Origin: Acidobacteriota bacterium | Lineage (GTDB): Bacteria; Acidobacteriota; Vicinamibacteria; Vicinamibacterales; UBA2999 | NCBI GenBank assembly: GCA_021730945.1 | Contig: JAKFYH010000019.1 | Coordinates: forward strand, 1-64,000 | Direction: 5' to 3' | Length of the DNA: 64,000 nucleotides | In this document: piece after piece, positions 40,410 through 49,305 of the stretch | Layout of the letters: each line of letters begins with the position of its first letter | Numbering within the stretch: the stretch's first letter is position 1 | Translations under genes and position numbers: made by a program | The notes under the pieces: model-generated | What the model was told of the DNA's origin: nothing | The model's input: the letters and a program-made list of their open reading frames with translations, nothing else | Database searches by the model: none

Positions 40410-42148
40410 GACAACGGACTCCTTTGAATGGCCGACGCGGCCAGCGCATCGAACAGGTAGTGCTCAATCTCCGCGGCAGTCGCCAGGCGAAGGGCATGCC
40501 CGGCGAGCCGCCGCGCTTCGCCCGCGCTCAGTTCCGCGATCACCTGGCGGACGATCGGGATGGCGCCGGGGGTCATACTGAATTCGGTGAGGCCGAGGCC
40601 GATCAGCAGTCCGACCAGGGCGGGATCCGACGCCATCTCGCCACAGAGGGAAACGGGAATCCGGTGCCGCGCCGCGGCGCGCCGGACCATGCGAATCAAG
40701 CGCAGCACCGCGGGATGCAGCGGCTCGTAAAGATCCGAGACCCGGTCGTCGGTGCGGTCGACGGCGAGGCAGAACTGAATCAGGTCGTTGGTGCCAATGG
40801 TGAAGAAGTCCACCTCCGGCGCCAGCAGGTCGGCGGCCAGCGCCGCCGACGGTACCTCGATCATCGCGCCGACCTTGATCCGCGCCGGGTCGATCTCGTT
40901 GAAGCCGGCTACGACTTCGGCCAGGATCTTGCGAGCGTCGCGGACTTCCTCTACTGCCGTGACGAACGGAAACATGATGCGCAACGGCCCGTGCGCCGAG
41001 GCGCGCACCAGCGCGCGCAACTGCGTGCGCAGGACGGCGGGGTTGGCCAGGCCGAGCCGCAACCCGCGCAGGCCAGGCCGTGTCCGCCGCCGTTCCGGCG
41101 CGCGGCCGGGCCCGGCGAACTGCCGCTCGTCGAGGTCAAACGTCCGGATAGTGACCGGCCGCGGCGCCACCTGCTCGATCAGGCTGCGGTAGAGCGCGTA
41201 CTGATCGTCTTCAGTGACGGTGGCAATTGGCCGGCCCGAGAGCATGAACTCCGAGCGGTACAGGCCGACGCCTTCGGCGCCGTGTTCCTGCAGGAACGGC
41301 AGGTCTTCGAGCAGTTCGATATTGGCCTCGAGCCGTATGCGTACGCCGTCCACGGTCGACACCGGTCCTGGCTCAGGCTGGGACGGTCGCCGGCGGCGCG
41401 GGCGGCTCGCCCGCCGGTGCGCATCGTCGATCTGTTCGGTGGTGGGCGCCACGATCAGCTCGCCGGTTGTGCCGTCCAGGACAACGGGGGTTCCGGCGGC
41501 GACGCGCAGCGACGCGTCGTGCAGGCCGACAATCGCGGGCACCTTGAGTGACCGCGCCAGGATTGCGGTGTGGTAGGTGCGGCTGCCGGCGTCGGTGGCA
41601 AAAGCCTGCACCCGCGTCCAATCGAGTTGCGCCGCGACTGACGCGGTCAGCTCGTCGGCGATCAGCACGGACGGTCCGTCCACCTGGCTGAGCAACTCCT
41701 TGGGGCCCTTGGCGCCGTGCCGCAGGTTGAGGCGCAGGCGCCCGGCGACGTCAGCGACGTCGGTCTCGCGCTCCCGCAGGTAGGGATCCTCCATGGCCAT
41801 GAACACGTGATACAGCTCCTCGTAGGCCCGATGCACGGCCCACGCGGCGTTGACGCGTTCGGCGCGGACGATCGCCTCGGCCCGGCCGACCAGCATCGGG
41901 TCATCGAGCATCAACAACTGCGCGTCGAAGAGCGCGGCCAGTTCGCTGCCCGGCCCGTGCTCGACCCGGGTCTTGATGTCCTGCAACTGCTGCTTCGAGG
42001 CCGCCTGCGCGCGCAGCAGTGCGGCCACTTCCTGCTCCACCCGGTCGGGCGGAATCGGGAACCGCATCACTTCGGTGCGCTGGGTCAGCACCACGGCGCG
42101 GCCGAGGACGACGCCGGGCGACACGCCAATGCCGGTCAGGCGTTCCAC
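40406..42148 (-). CDS. ptsI: phosphoenolpyruvate-protein phosphotransferase (PTS enzyme I)
   Basis: The 580-aa product has the HPr-binding N-terminal domain and the phosphorylated His193 in SRTYHTAILARSLKVPAIVG (Tyr in place of the usual Ser before His). The PEP-binding barrel shows LYRSEFMLSGRPI, VGAMIEVPSAALAADLLAPE, FFTIGTNDLIQFCLAVDRTD and VSLCGEMASDP with the active Cys. It transfers phosphate from PEP to HPr. The GTG at 42148 lies inside the HPr gene (13-nt overlap) with GGAG upstream. A basic insertion (RRASRPRRRRPSQPEPG) lies near residue 256. Confidence 0.93.
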   Translation of the reverse strand: MERLTGIGVSPGVVLGRAVVLTQRTEVMRFPIPPDRVEQEVAALLRAQAASKQQLQDIKTRVEHGPGSELAALFDAQLLMLDDPMLVGRAEAIVRAERVNAAWAVHRAYEELYHVFMAMEDPYLRERETDVADVAGRLRLNLRHGAKGPKELLSQVDGPSVLIADELTASVAAQLDWTRVQAFATDAGSRTYHTAILARSLKVPAIVGLHDASLRVAAGTPVVLDGTTGELIVAPTTEQIDDAHRRASRPRRRRPSQPEPGPVSTVDGVRIRLEANIELLEDLPFLQEHGAEGVGLYRSEFMLSGRPIATVTEDDQYALYRSLIEQVAPRPVTIRTFDLDERQFAGPGRAPERRRTRPGLRGLRLGLANPAVLRTQLRALVRASAHGPLRIMFPFVTAVEEVRDARKILAEVVAGFNEIDPARIKVGAMIEVPSAALAADLLAPEVDFFTIGTNDLIQFCLAVDRTDDRVSDLYEPLHPAVLRLIRMVRRAAARHRIPVSLCGEMASDPALVGLLIGLGLTEFSMTPGAIPIVRQVIAELSAGEARRLAGHALRLATAAEIEHYLFDALAASAIQRSPLS

Positions 42149-42414
42149 AAGTCTTCTCCAAAGCCGCCGTCGACCAGGCGGCACAAGGCCTCGGCAGCGT
42201 CCACTTCATCGACGCCGTCAGCCGTGATCACAATACTCGCGCCGGCCCCCGCGGCCAGCAGCAGGATGCCCATGATGCTCTTGCCGTCCATGGTCCGGCC
42301 ATCCCGCGACACGCGGATGTGCGCGGTAAAGCGCGTGGCCAGGTGCACGAACTTCGCCGCCGCCCGCGCATGCAGGCCCAGACGATTGCGAATCACGCAC
42401 TCGCGCGTGATCAT
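42136..42414 (-). CDS. phosphocarrier protein HPr
   Basis: The 92-aa protein has both regulatory sites: His15 (NRLGLHARAAAKF), phosphorylated by enzyme I, and Ser46 (MDGKSIMGIL), the target of HPr kinase. Its presence beside hprK in the same operon means Ser46 control is available. The ATG overlaps the EIIA stop (ATGA). Confidence 0.96.
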   Translation of the reverse strand: MITRECVIRNRLGLHARAAAKFVHLATRFTAHIRVSRDGRTMDGKSIMGILLLAAGAGASIVITADGVDEVDAAEALCRLVDGGFGEDLWNA

Positions 42415-42851
42415 TCCGCGTCACCGCCGTCCGGTGTCTTCGGCGCGGCGGTGTCCCCGGTCAGCAAGTCAGACGCCACCCAGATCGCATTGCGCCCGTG
42501 CTCCCGCAGCAACCGGGCGACGTCGGTCAGGCGCTGGCCGTCCGGGAGGCTGGCGGCCTTGATCAACATTGGCAGGTTGACACCGGTGACGACCTCGACC
42601 GCATCCTGCTGCAGAAAGGTGATGCCCAGGTTGGACGGCGTCCCCCCGAACATGTCGGTCGCCAGCAGCACGCCGCCCGGCTGGGTGACCCGGGCCATGG
42701 CCGCGGCGATGGCGTCGCGGGCATCCTGCACATCCTCGTGCCATCCGATCGACACCGCGGCAAAATGCGGGAGGTCGCCGACGATGGTCTCGGCGGCGTT
42801 GACCAACTCGGTGGCTAGCTGTCCGTGCGTGACCACGACTACGCCAATCAT
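42411..42851 (-). CDS. PTS EIIA component, mannose family
   Basis: The 146-aa protein has the mannose-type EIIA fold and the phosphorylated His9 in GVVVVTHGQLATELVNA, then GGVLLATDMFGGTPSNLGI. No EIIB, EIIC or EIID gene is in the window. Orphan Man-type EIIA proteins elsewhere act in regulatory phosphorelays. A Pro/Gly/Asp-rich tail ends the protein. The ATG overlaps the rapZ stop. Confidence 0.94.
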   Translation of the reverse strand: MIGVVVVTHGQLATELVNAAETIVGDLPHFAAVSIGWHEDVQDARDAIAAAMARVTQPGGVLLATDMFGGTPSNLGITFLQQDAVEVVTGVNLPMLIKAASLPDGQRLTDVARLLREHGRNAIWVASDLLTGDTAAPKTPDGGDAE

Positions 42852-43744
42852 CTGGGGCCTTTCGCGAGGTCGCGATGCCTGACCCGCACCGCCACGCTCT
42901 TGAGATCCGACAGTTCACGCTTCATCGCCTCGGCGACATAGACTGACCGGTGGCGGCCGCCGGTGCAGCCAATCGCGACCGTCAGGTAGGACTTGCCCTC
43001 CTGGACGTAGAGCGGCACCATCCACCGCAGCAGCGTCGTCAGCTTCTTGATGGTGGCCCGCGCCACCGGTTGGCGGCGGATGTAGGCGGCGACCGCCGGA
43101 TCGCGTCCGGTCTGTGGCCGCAACGCCGGCACCCAGTGCGGGTTCTTCAGAAATCGCACGTCGAAGATCAGGTCGGCCTCGGCCGGGGGCCCGTTCTGGA
43201 ATCCAAAGCTGAGAAAGGTCATTACCAGCTTTGAGGCCTGCCGGCGCCCGGCGACCAGTTCGCCCAGCTGCTGCCGCAGTTCGTGGACGTTCAACTTGGA
43301 GGTATCGACGACCTTGTCGGCCAGCTTACGAATGGGCCGCAGCGAGGCGCGCTCCTCGGCCAGCCCCTCGGTGATCGGCCGATCGGGTGCCAGCGGGTGC
43401 GGCCGCCGGGTCTCGCTGAACCGGCGCACCAGCTCGGCGTGGCCGGCCTCCAGGAAGATCAACCGGGTCCGCAGGCGCTTGTTGGTCTTCAGCTTGCGGT
43501 AGACCCGCGGGAAGTCACTGACGAACCTCGGCTCCCGCACGTCGATGACCACCGCCACGCGGTTGTGCTCGGACTGGCGCTCGCTTAGTTCGGCCAGCAC
43601 CGGCAACAGCGATACCGGCAGGTTGTCGACGCAGTAGTAGCCCAGATCCTCAAGGGCGCGAATGGCCTGTGACTTCCCCGCCCCGGACAGGCCGGTCACC
43701 ACGATGAATCCGGCGCCCTCGACGGGCACACGCGCTTTACTCAC
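42848..43744 (-). CDS. rapZ: RNase adapter protein RapZ (YvcJ/UPF0042)
   Basis: The 298-aa protein has Walker A GLSGAGKS at 18-25, RALEDLGYYCVDNLPVSLLP, IDVREPRFVSDFP, and the C-terminal block VAIGCTGGRHRSVYVAE. RapZ senses glucosamine-6-phosphate precursors through small RNA in enterobacteria; the family also has a nucleotide-binding role. It is here coupled to hprK (GTGA overlap) and EIIA. Confidence 0.95.
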   Translation of the reverse strand: MSKARVPVEGAGFIVVTGLSGAGKSQAIRALEDLGYYCVDNLPVSLLPVLAELSERQSEHNRVAVVIDVREPRFVSDFPRVYRKLKTNKRLRTRLIFLEAGHAELVRRFSETRRPHPLAPDRPITEGLAEERASLRPIRKLADKVVDTSKLNVHELRQQLGELVAGRRQASKLVMTFLSFGFQNGPPAEADLIFDVRFLKNPHWVPALRPQTGRDPAVAAYIRRQPVARATIKKLTTLLRWMVPLYVQEGKSYLTVAIGCTGGRHRSVYVAEAMKRELSDLKSVAVRVRHRDLAKGPR

Positions 43745-44745
43745 AGTTCCTCATCCTCTTCCAGGTGCTTGGCGGCCGCCGCACTCCGATGCTCGGGCGC
43801 GGCCACTCGCAGGCTGGCATCGAGACGGGCAACCAGTTCGCGAGCGGCGTTGATGCCGCGCATGCGCAGCAGCTGGTTACGGGCGGCGACCTCCACGAGA
43901 ATGGCGAGATTGCGCCCGGGCGCCACCGGCATCCGGATCAGCGGCACCTTGATGCCGATCAGCAGGTACGATGCATCGTCGAGACCCAGACGGTCGTACT
44001 CGCGCTCGGGATCCCAGCGGTCCAGCTGCACGACGAGCTCGACCCGCTTCGAGGTGCGGGTTGAGGCGATGCCGAAGAGGTCGCGGATGTTGATCAGACC
44101 CAGTCCGCGCACCTCCATGTGATGGCGCGTCAGGTCGGGACAAGTGCCGATGACAATCGACTCCGCCCGCCGCCGCACTTCGACGGTATCGTCGGCGACC
44201 AGCCGGTGGCCGCGCACGACGAGATCCAGGGCGCACTCGCTCTTGCCGATGCCGCTGTCGCCGACAATCAACACCCCGAGTCCCAGAATGTCGAGCAGGA
44301 CCCCGTGAATCACCTCGCGCGCGGCGAGCCGGTCCTCGAGAATGGCGGTCAGCTTGCCAATGGCGGTGGCGGTGGGCACCGGCGTGCGGAGGACGGGGAC
44401 GCCGGCGCGCTCGCCTTCCAACAGCAGTTCAGGCGGCAGGTCGGCGCCGCCGGTGACGAGCAGGCACGGCAGCGCCTCGTTGAAGCACTTGGCCGACGCC
44501 TGCTGGCGGGCGGCGGCGGTCATGCTTTCAAGGAAGCGCACTTCGCTGTCGCCAAAGAGCAGGATTCGCCCGGCCTGCAGGTACTCGTGAAAGCCGGCCA
44601 GGGCGAGGCCGGTTTTCTGGATGTAGGGGCTGGTGATGTGCCGTTCGAGGCCGGCCGCGCCGGCCAGCAACTCAATCGACAGGCCGACCGATTCGGGCCG
44701 TGCGTCGAGCAAGCCGCGTACGGTGATGGCCGGGGTAATCGACAT
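43741..44745 (-). CDS. hprK: HPr(Ser) kinase/phosphorylase
   Basis: The 334-aa protein has an N-terminal domain (about 1-130) and a kinase domain with the conserved HGVLLDILGLGVLIVGDSG (His147; P-loop 162-169) and LGLINIRDLFG, the signature region. It phosphorylates HPr on Ser46 with ATP and reverses this with phosphate. A TTG at 44757 is an alternative start; ATG 44745 keeps a GGAAG signal. It is the first gene of the six-gene PTS operon, 45 nt after rpoN. Confidence 0.95.
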   Translation of the reverse strand: MSITPAITVRGLLDARPESVGLSIELLAGAAGLERHITSPYIQKTGLALAGFHEYLQAGRILLFGDSEVRFLESMTAAARQQASAKCFNEALPCLLVTGGADLPPELLLEGERAGVPVLRTPVPTATAIGKLTAILEDRLAAREVIHGVLLDILGLGVLIVGDSGIGKSECALDLVVRGHRLVADDTVEVRRRAESIVIGTCPDLTRHHMEVRGLGLINIRDLFGIASTRTSKRVELVVQLDRWDPEREYDRLGLDDASYLLIGIKVPLIRMPVAPGRNLAILVEVAARNQLLRMRGINAARELVARLDASLRVAAPEHRSAAAAKHLEEDEEL

Positions 44746-44789
44746 CGTCTTCCGCAAGTCCGGCAGGCGTCAGCCCGCCTTGCTGGATC

Positions 44790-46223
44790 CTAGAACAACA
44801 CCTTCCGCTGGTTCGAGGTGGGAATCTTCAACTCTTCCCGATACTTGGCAATCGTGCGCCGCGCGAGCATGAGGCCCTCGCGCTGCAGGATGTTGACGAT
44901 CTTGGAGTCGCTCAGCGGCTTCTTGGGATCCTCGCCCTCGATGATCTTCTTGATCCGGTTCTTGATCGTGACCGACGACACCGCGTCGCCGTACGAACTG
45001 CTGATGCCGCTGTGGAAGAAGTACTTCATCTCGAACACGCCCTGCGGCGTGTGCATGTACTTATTGGTCACCACGCGGCTGACGGTGGACTCGTGCATGC
45101 CGATGTCGTTGGCGACGTCGCGCAGCACCAGCGGCCGCAGGTGTTCAATGCCGTGATCGAGGAAGTCGCGCTGGAAGGTGCAGATGCTGTTGGCCACCTT
45201 GTGGATGGTCTTCTGCCGCTGCTCCACCGACTTGATCAGCCAGAGCGCCGAGCGGAACTTGTCCTTGACGTAGGCGCGGGTCTCGTCGGTGTTCTCGGCG
45301 GCGCTCTTGTCGAGCAGCCGGCGATAGGTCGGGCTGATCCGCAATTGCGGCAGGCCGTCCTCATTCAGGACCGCGACGTACTGATCCTCGACCTTGATGA
45401 TGTAGACGTCGGGAATCACGTACTGCGACGGTTGCGGGTTGAAGCGGCTGCCTGGCTTGGGATCGAGATGCTGAATGATCTCGATGTGGCCCTTGAGCTC
45501 CTCGATGGTGAGGCCCAGCTTGCGGGCCAGCTCCGGCATCTGGTGGTTATGCAGCAGGCGCAAGTGCTCGGCGACGATCGCCTCGGTCGGCGTGCCCTCC
45601 AGGTGCAGGTGCTTGATCTGCAGCGACAGGCACTCCTGCAGGTCGCGGGCGGCGACGCCGATCGGGTCGAACCCCTGGATCAGGCCCAGAGCCCGCTCGA
45701 CCTCGGCCAACGGCCACGGGCCCATCGAGGCGATTTCATCGACCGACGCGACCAGGTAGCCATCGTCGTCGAGGTTGCCGATGATGGCCTCGCCGATCTC
45801 GCGGATGTCCTCCGCCTCGGCCTGCAGGGACAACTGCCATTCGAGATGGTCGGTCAGCGACGAGCTGGTCGACAGCGTGTTCTCGATCGGCGGCAGCTCC
45901 TTGACTTCCTGCGGCGCTCGCGGGCGATAGCCGTCGTCGAGGTAATCGCCAAAGAAGTACTCGTAGTCGGCGTCATCCCAGGTGTCGGTCTTGTCGGCTT
46001 TGGCCTTGTCTTCCGCTTCCTTCTCCACCGACGGGGTGGCATCGACCGCCTGCAGATCCTCGGTCGGGACCTCCTCCAGCAATGGGTTCTCGACGACCTC
46101 CTGGTTGAGGAGATCGGCAAGTTCCAGCGTCGACATCGGCAACAGCTTGATCGCCTGCTGCAATGACGGCGTCAGGATCAGCTTCTGCGCGAGCTTGGTT
46201 TGGAGCTTCTGCTGAATGCCCAT
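44790..46223 (-). CDS. rpoN: RNA polymerase sigma-54 factor
   Basis: The 477-aa protein has region I (Gln-rich start LTPSLQQAIKLLPMSTLELA, ENPLLEE) and an acidic region II (about 60-110). The core-binding domain and the C-terminal RpoN box LMLARRTIAKYREELKIPTS ending NQRKVLF follow, with the helix-turn-helix VANDIGMHESTVSRVVTNKY. It directs transcription at -24/-12 promoters with activator ATPases. It lies 17 nt after lptB's stop and 45 nt before hprK. Confidence 0.96.
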   Translation of the reverse strand: MGIQQKLQTKLAQKLILTPSLQQAIKLLPMSTLELADLLNQEVVENPLLEEVPTEDLQAVDATPSVEKEAEDKAKADKTDTWDDADYEYFFGDYLDDGYRPRAPQEVKELPPIENTLSTSSSLTDHLEWQLSLQAEAEDIREIGEAIIGNLDDDGYLVASVDEIASMGPWPLAEVERALGLIQGFDPIGVAARDLQECLSLQIKHLHLEGTPTEAIVAEHLRLLHNHQMPELARKLGLTIEELKGHIEIIQHLDPKPGSRFNPQPSQYVIPDVYIIKVEDQYVAVLNEDGLPQLRISPTYRRLLDKSAAENTDETRAYVKDKFRSALWLIKSVEQRQKTIHKVANSICTFQRDFLDHGIEHLRPLVLRDVANDIGMHESTVSRVVTNKYMHTPQGVFEMKYFFHSGISSSYGDAVSSVTIKNRIKKIIEGEDPKKPLSDSKIVNILQREGLMLARRTIAKYREELKIPTSNQRKVLF

Positions 46224-46240
46224 ATCCGGCTCTTACAATC

Positions 46241-46968
<728 letters not shown>

Positions 46969-46969
<1 letters not shown>

Positions 46970-49089
46970 CACTTGGGGGCACTGGGCGACGGTGCGGCGC
47001 ATTTGCCGCCGCCCTTGGTCTGCGTGCGGATCTCGTCGTTGCCGTCGACTTGGACTCTATCGGACGCCTTGAAGAAGGTCAACGTCTTGCCGCTCAGCTC
47101 CTGGCAATCGGCGTCGATCATGGTGACCGGCGCACCGGTGACCACGTACTTCTCGTCGACCGGCACGTAGGTCAACCGCGCACCCGTGACCGTGCGCTTG
47201 TCGACGATCGCCTTGACCGTTCCCGTCGCGTCGAGCTGGGACAGGCTGTTCTCGCCGGCCGCGAGGCCAATCTCAATCTTGTCGGCGTGCAGGTTGCCGG
47301 TCTCGCCGTCGAGTTGGGCCAGCGTCTGGTAGACCGCGCGGCGCGACTGGTCGGTGTAGGTGAACGATCCGGCGCGGGCAATCGTCGGGGCGGAAGGGGT
47401 GCCGGCCACGGCGTCCCTGCGGATGATGGCCAGCGTGGTCAGCACCTTGCCGTTTGCGATCAAGTCGCCCTTGCTTTCATCAATGGTCAGGGCATCGGCG
47501 GTAATCTGGGTCTGGCCCTGCAGCAGCCGGACTTGCTCCTTGGCGGTACCCTTGTACTCGGCTCGCCGCGCCGATTCGTCGTAGACCAGGGCTTCGGCCA
47601 ACACGCTCACTGGCTCCTTGTCGCCGAGCAGTCCAGGCCGCTTACCCGCCGACTCCCCTGCTGCCGGTTTGCGCGGCGGCTGGAGGACGCTTCTGACTCT
47701 CCCGGCCGCCGCCATCTTTCGTGGACTCAGCGTGATCTCGAGGGCATCAGCGTCGATGGTGACCGACTCATCCTGGATGCGCGGCACGACCGTCCCCTCG
47801 CGCCCGCTGAGCGCCAGGGTGCCGGCAGCGATTTGGTAACGTGCCTGGTGGCTCGCCGCGACCAACGGGCCGTCGGTGAAGGTGAAGCCGCCGATGAACG
47901 TGGCCTCGCTCAAGCCGCCCGACGCCGGATCGAGGGCGGCATCCAGGCTCCGGGCCCGCGCGACCCGCGCGCCCTGGGTGCGGGTGGCCGCCTCGGTGTA
48001 GGTGACGCCTTCCTGGAACTTCATCAACGACAAGCCCTTGGCGCCGCCGGTGGCGATGAGCAGGCTGGACTTGATCGTGCGCGCCGCGGTGTCACGAGCG
48101 CCCGGCAGGGCGACGACGACGTTGTCGCGCGACGAGAGGCTGGTAACGCTGCCATCGGGCGCCAGCGCGACATCGAGCAGATCGCCGCCGAGGCGCTGCC
48201 CAGCCGCGCCGCCGGTGCCGCGCAACTGCAGCGAACCCTGCCCGATGAGAGTGGCCTGCTGCAACGAACGGCCATCGTCACCGTAGTCCAGGTTCATGTC
48301 GCGGGCGGCCATCGACTGCAGGGCGCCCAGCCCGGCGCCGCTGACCCGAGAGTCGCCGCGCAGTTCGATCAGGTCCGGTTCATCACGGTCCGGGAAGAGC
48401 GTCACGACAGCTTCGCCAGCATCGATGATCTGGCCGTCGCGGTCCATGTGCATGTTCCGCTCGAAGCGCATGTAACGGTCGGTCCTGGCAAACTCGAACG
48501 CCCCGGCGGTGACCGCCATGCTGGCGCCGGCCCCGTCTGGCGCGACCTGGACGTCGGCCTGGTCGAGCAACCACAGCGTGTCGCGCTGCTCATCGTAGGA
48601 AAAGCCGATGCCGGCGCCCGACATGCGGCCTCGCGTGAATCGTACCGGGCCGGGCGCGTGCACGATCTTCTCGGCGCTGGTGTACGACGCCTGGTTGGCA
48701 AACGCAATCAGGCCATCGGTGGTCTCGAGCTTGACGTCGCCGGTGACGTCAAAGCTGGCCTGGTCCTTGCCGACCCGCGCCTCCCTGGCCGTGATCACGT
48801 AGTTGCGGCCGGCGCGGTTGTCGATCGAGATCCGGACGCCCATCAACTTGGTGTCGCCGGTCTCGTAGGTGACCTGTCCCTGCGATTCGATCCGCAGATC
48901 CTGGCGGTCCCCTTTCAATTGAATCAGATCGGCCCCGCGCGTTTCGACCGTCGCCGTAGGGTCCAGCCGGTCGACCGGGGGCGGGGCCACGCGCACATCG
49001 CGCGGCCGCAGCGTGTAACCGACCACGCCGATGACGCCGACCGCCACTGCCGCCAGGGCCAGTTGGGCGCGCTTCTGCCAGGAACTCAC
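46969..49089 (-). CDS. LptC-LptA fusion: membrane-anchored LPS transport bridge protein
   Basis: The 706-aa product has one N-terminal transmembrane helix (about 9-26), an LptC-like domain (about 40-220, with [20 protein letters not shown]), at least one further OstA-like beta-jellyroll segment in the middle, and a C-terminal LptA-like domain about 580-690 ([20 protein letters not shown], then [20 protein letters not shown]). Separate lptC and lptA are usually about 190 aa each. Here a single chain would span periplasmic distance from the permease toward LptD. The GTG start 49089 follows the 37-bp repeat cluster. No lptD in the window. Confidence 0.85.
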
Positions 49090-49111
49090 GACTCAGATTG
49101 TACCAATATCT

Positions 49112-49276
49112 CCAGGGCCGCAGATGACACAGATGACGCAGAGGCAGGCCAGGGCCGCAGATGACACAGATGACGCAGAGACAGGCCAGGGCCGCAGGGC
49201 CGCAGATGACGCAAGTCAACGCGGTTCAAGATTAGAGCAGCCTAATCTGTGTTATCTGTGTCATCTGCGGCCCTGG
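49112..49276. repeat. 37-bp direct repeats with an inverted copy forming a 23-bp hairpin, between recJ and the Lpt fusion
   Basis: A 37-bp unit beginning CCAGGGCCGCAGATGACACA occurs at 49112, 49149 and, partly, 49186. The segment 49254-49276 is a perfect 23-nt inverse complement of its first 23 bases. In the minus-strand transcript any copy could pair to form a long stem-loop. The core word is the same as at 22423-22470. Confidence 0.9.
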
Positions 49277-49305
49277 ATGCCTGAAGGCATTCAGCACCAT
49301 CGGTG

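Noticed and set aside
47050-49164. Long antisense frame opposite the LptC-LptA gene
   Set aside because: The composition is that of a shadow frame, while the minus frame has a membrane anchor and recognisable jellyroll sequence.
49112-49276. CRISPR array
   Set aside because: Direct repeats are contiguous without unique spacers, one copy is inverted, and no cas genes are nearby.
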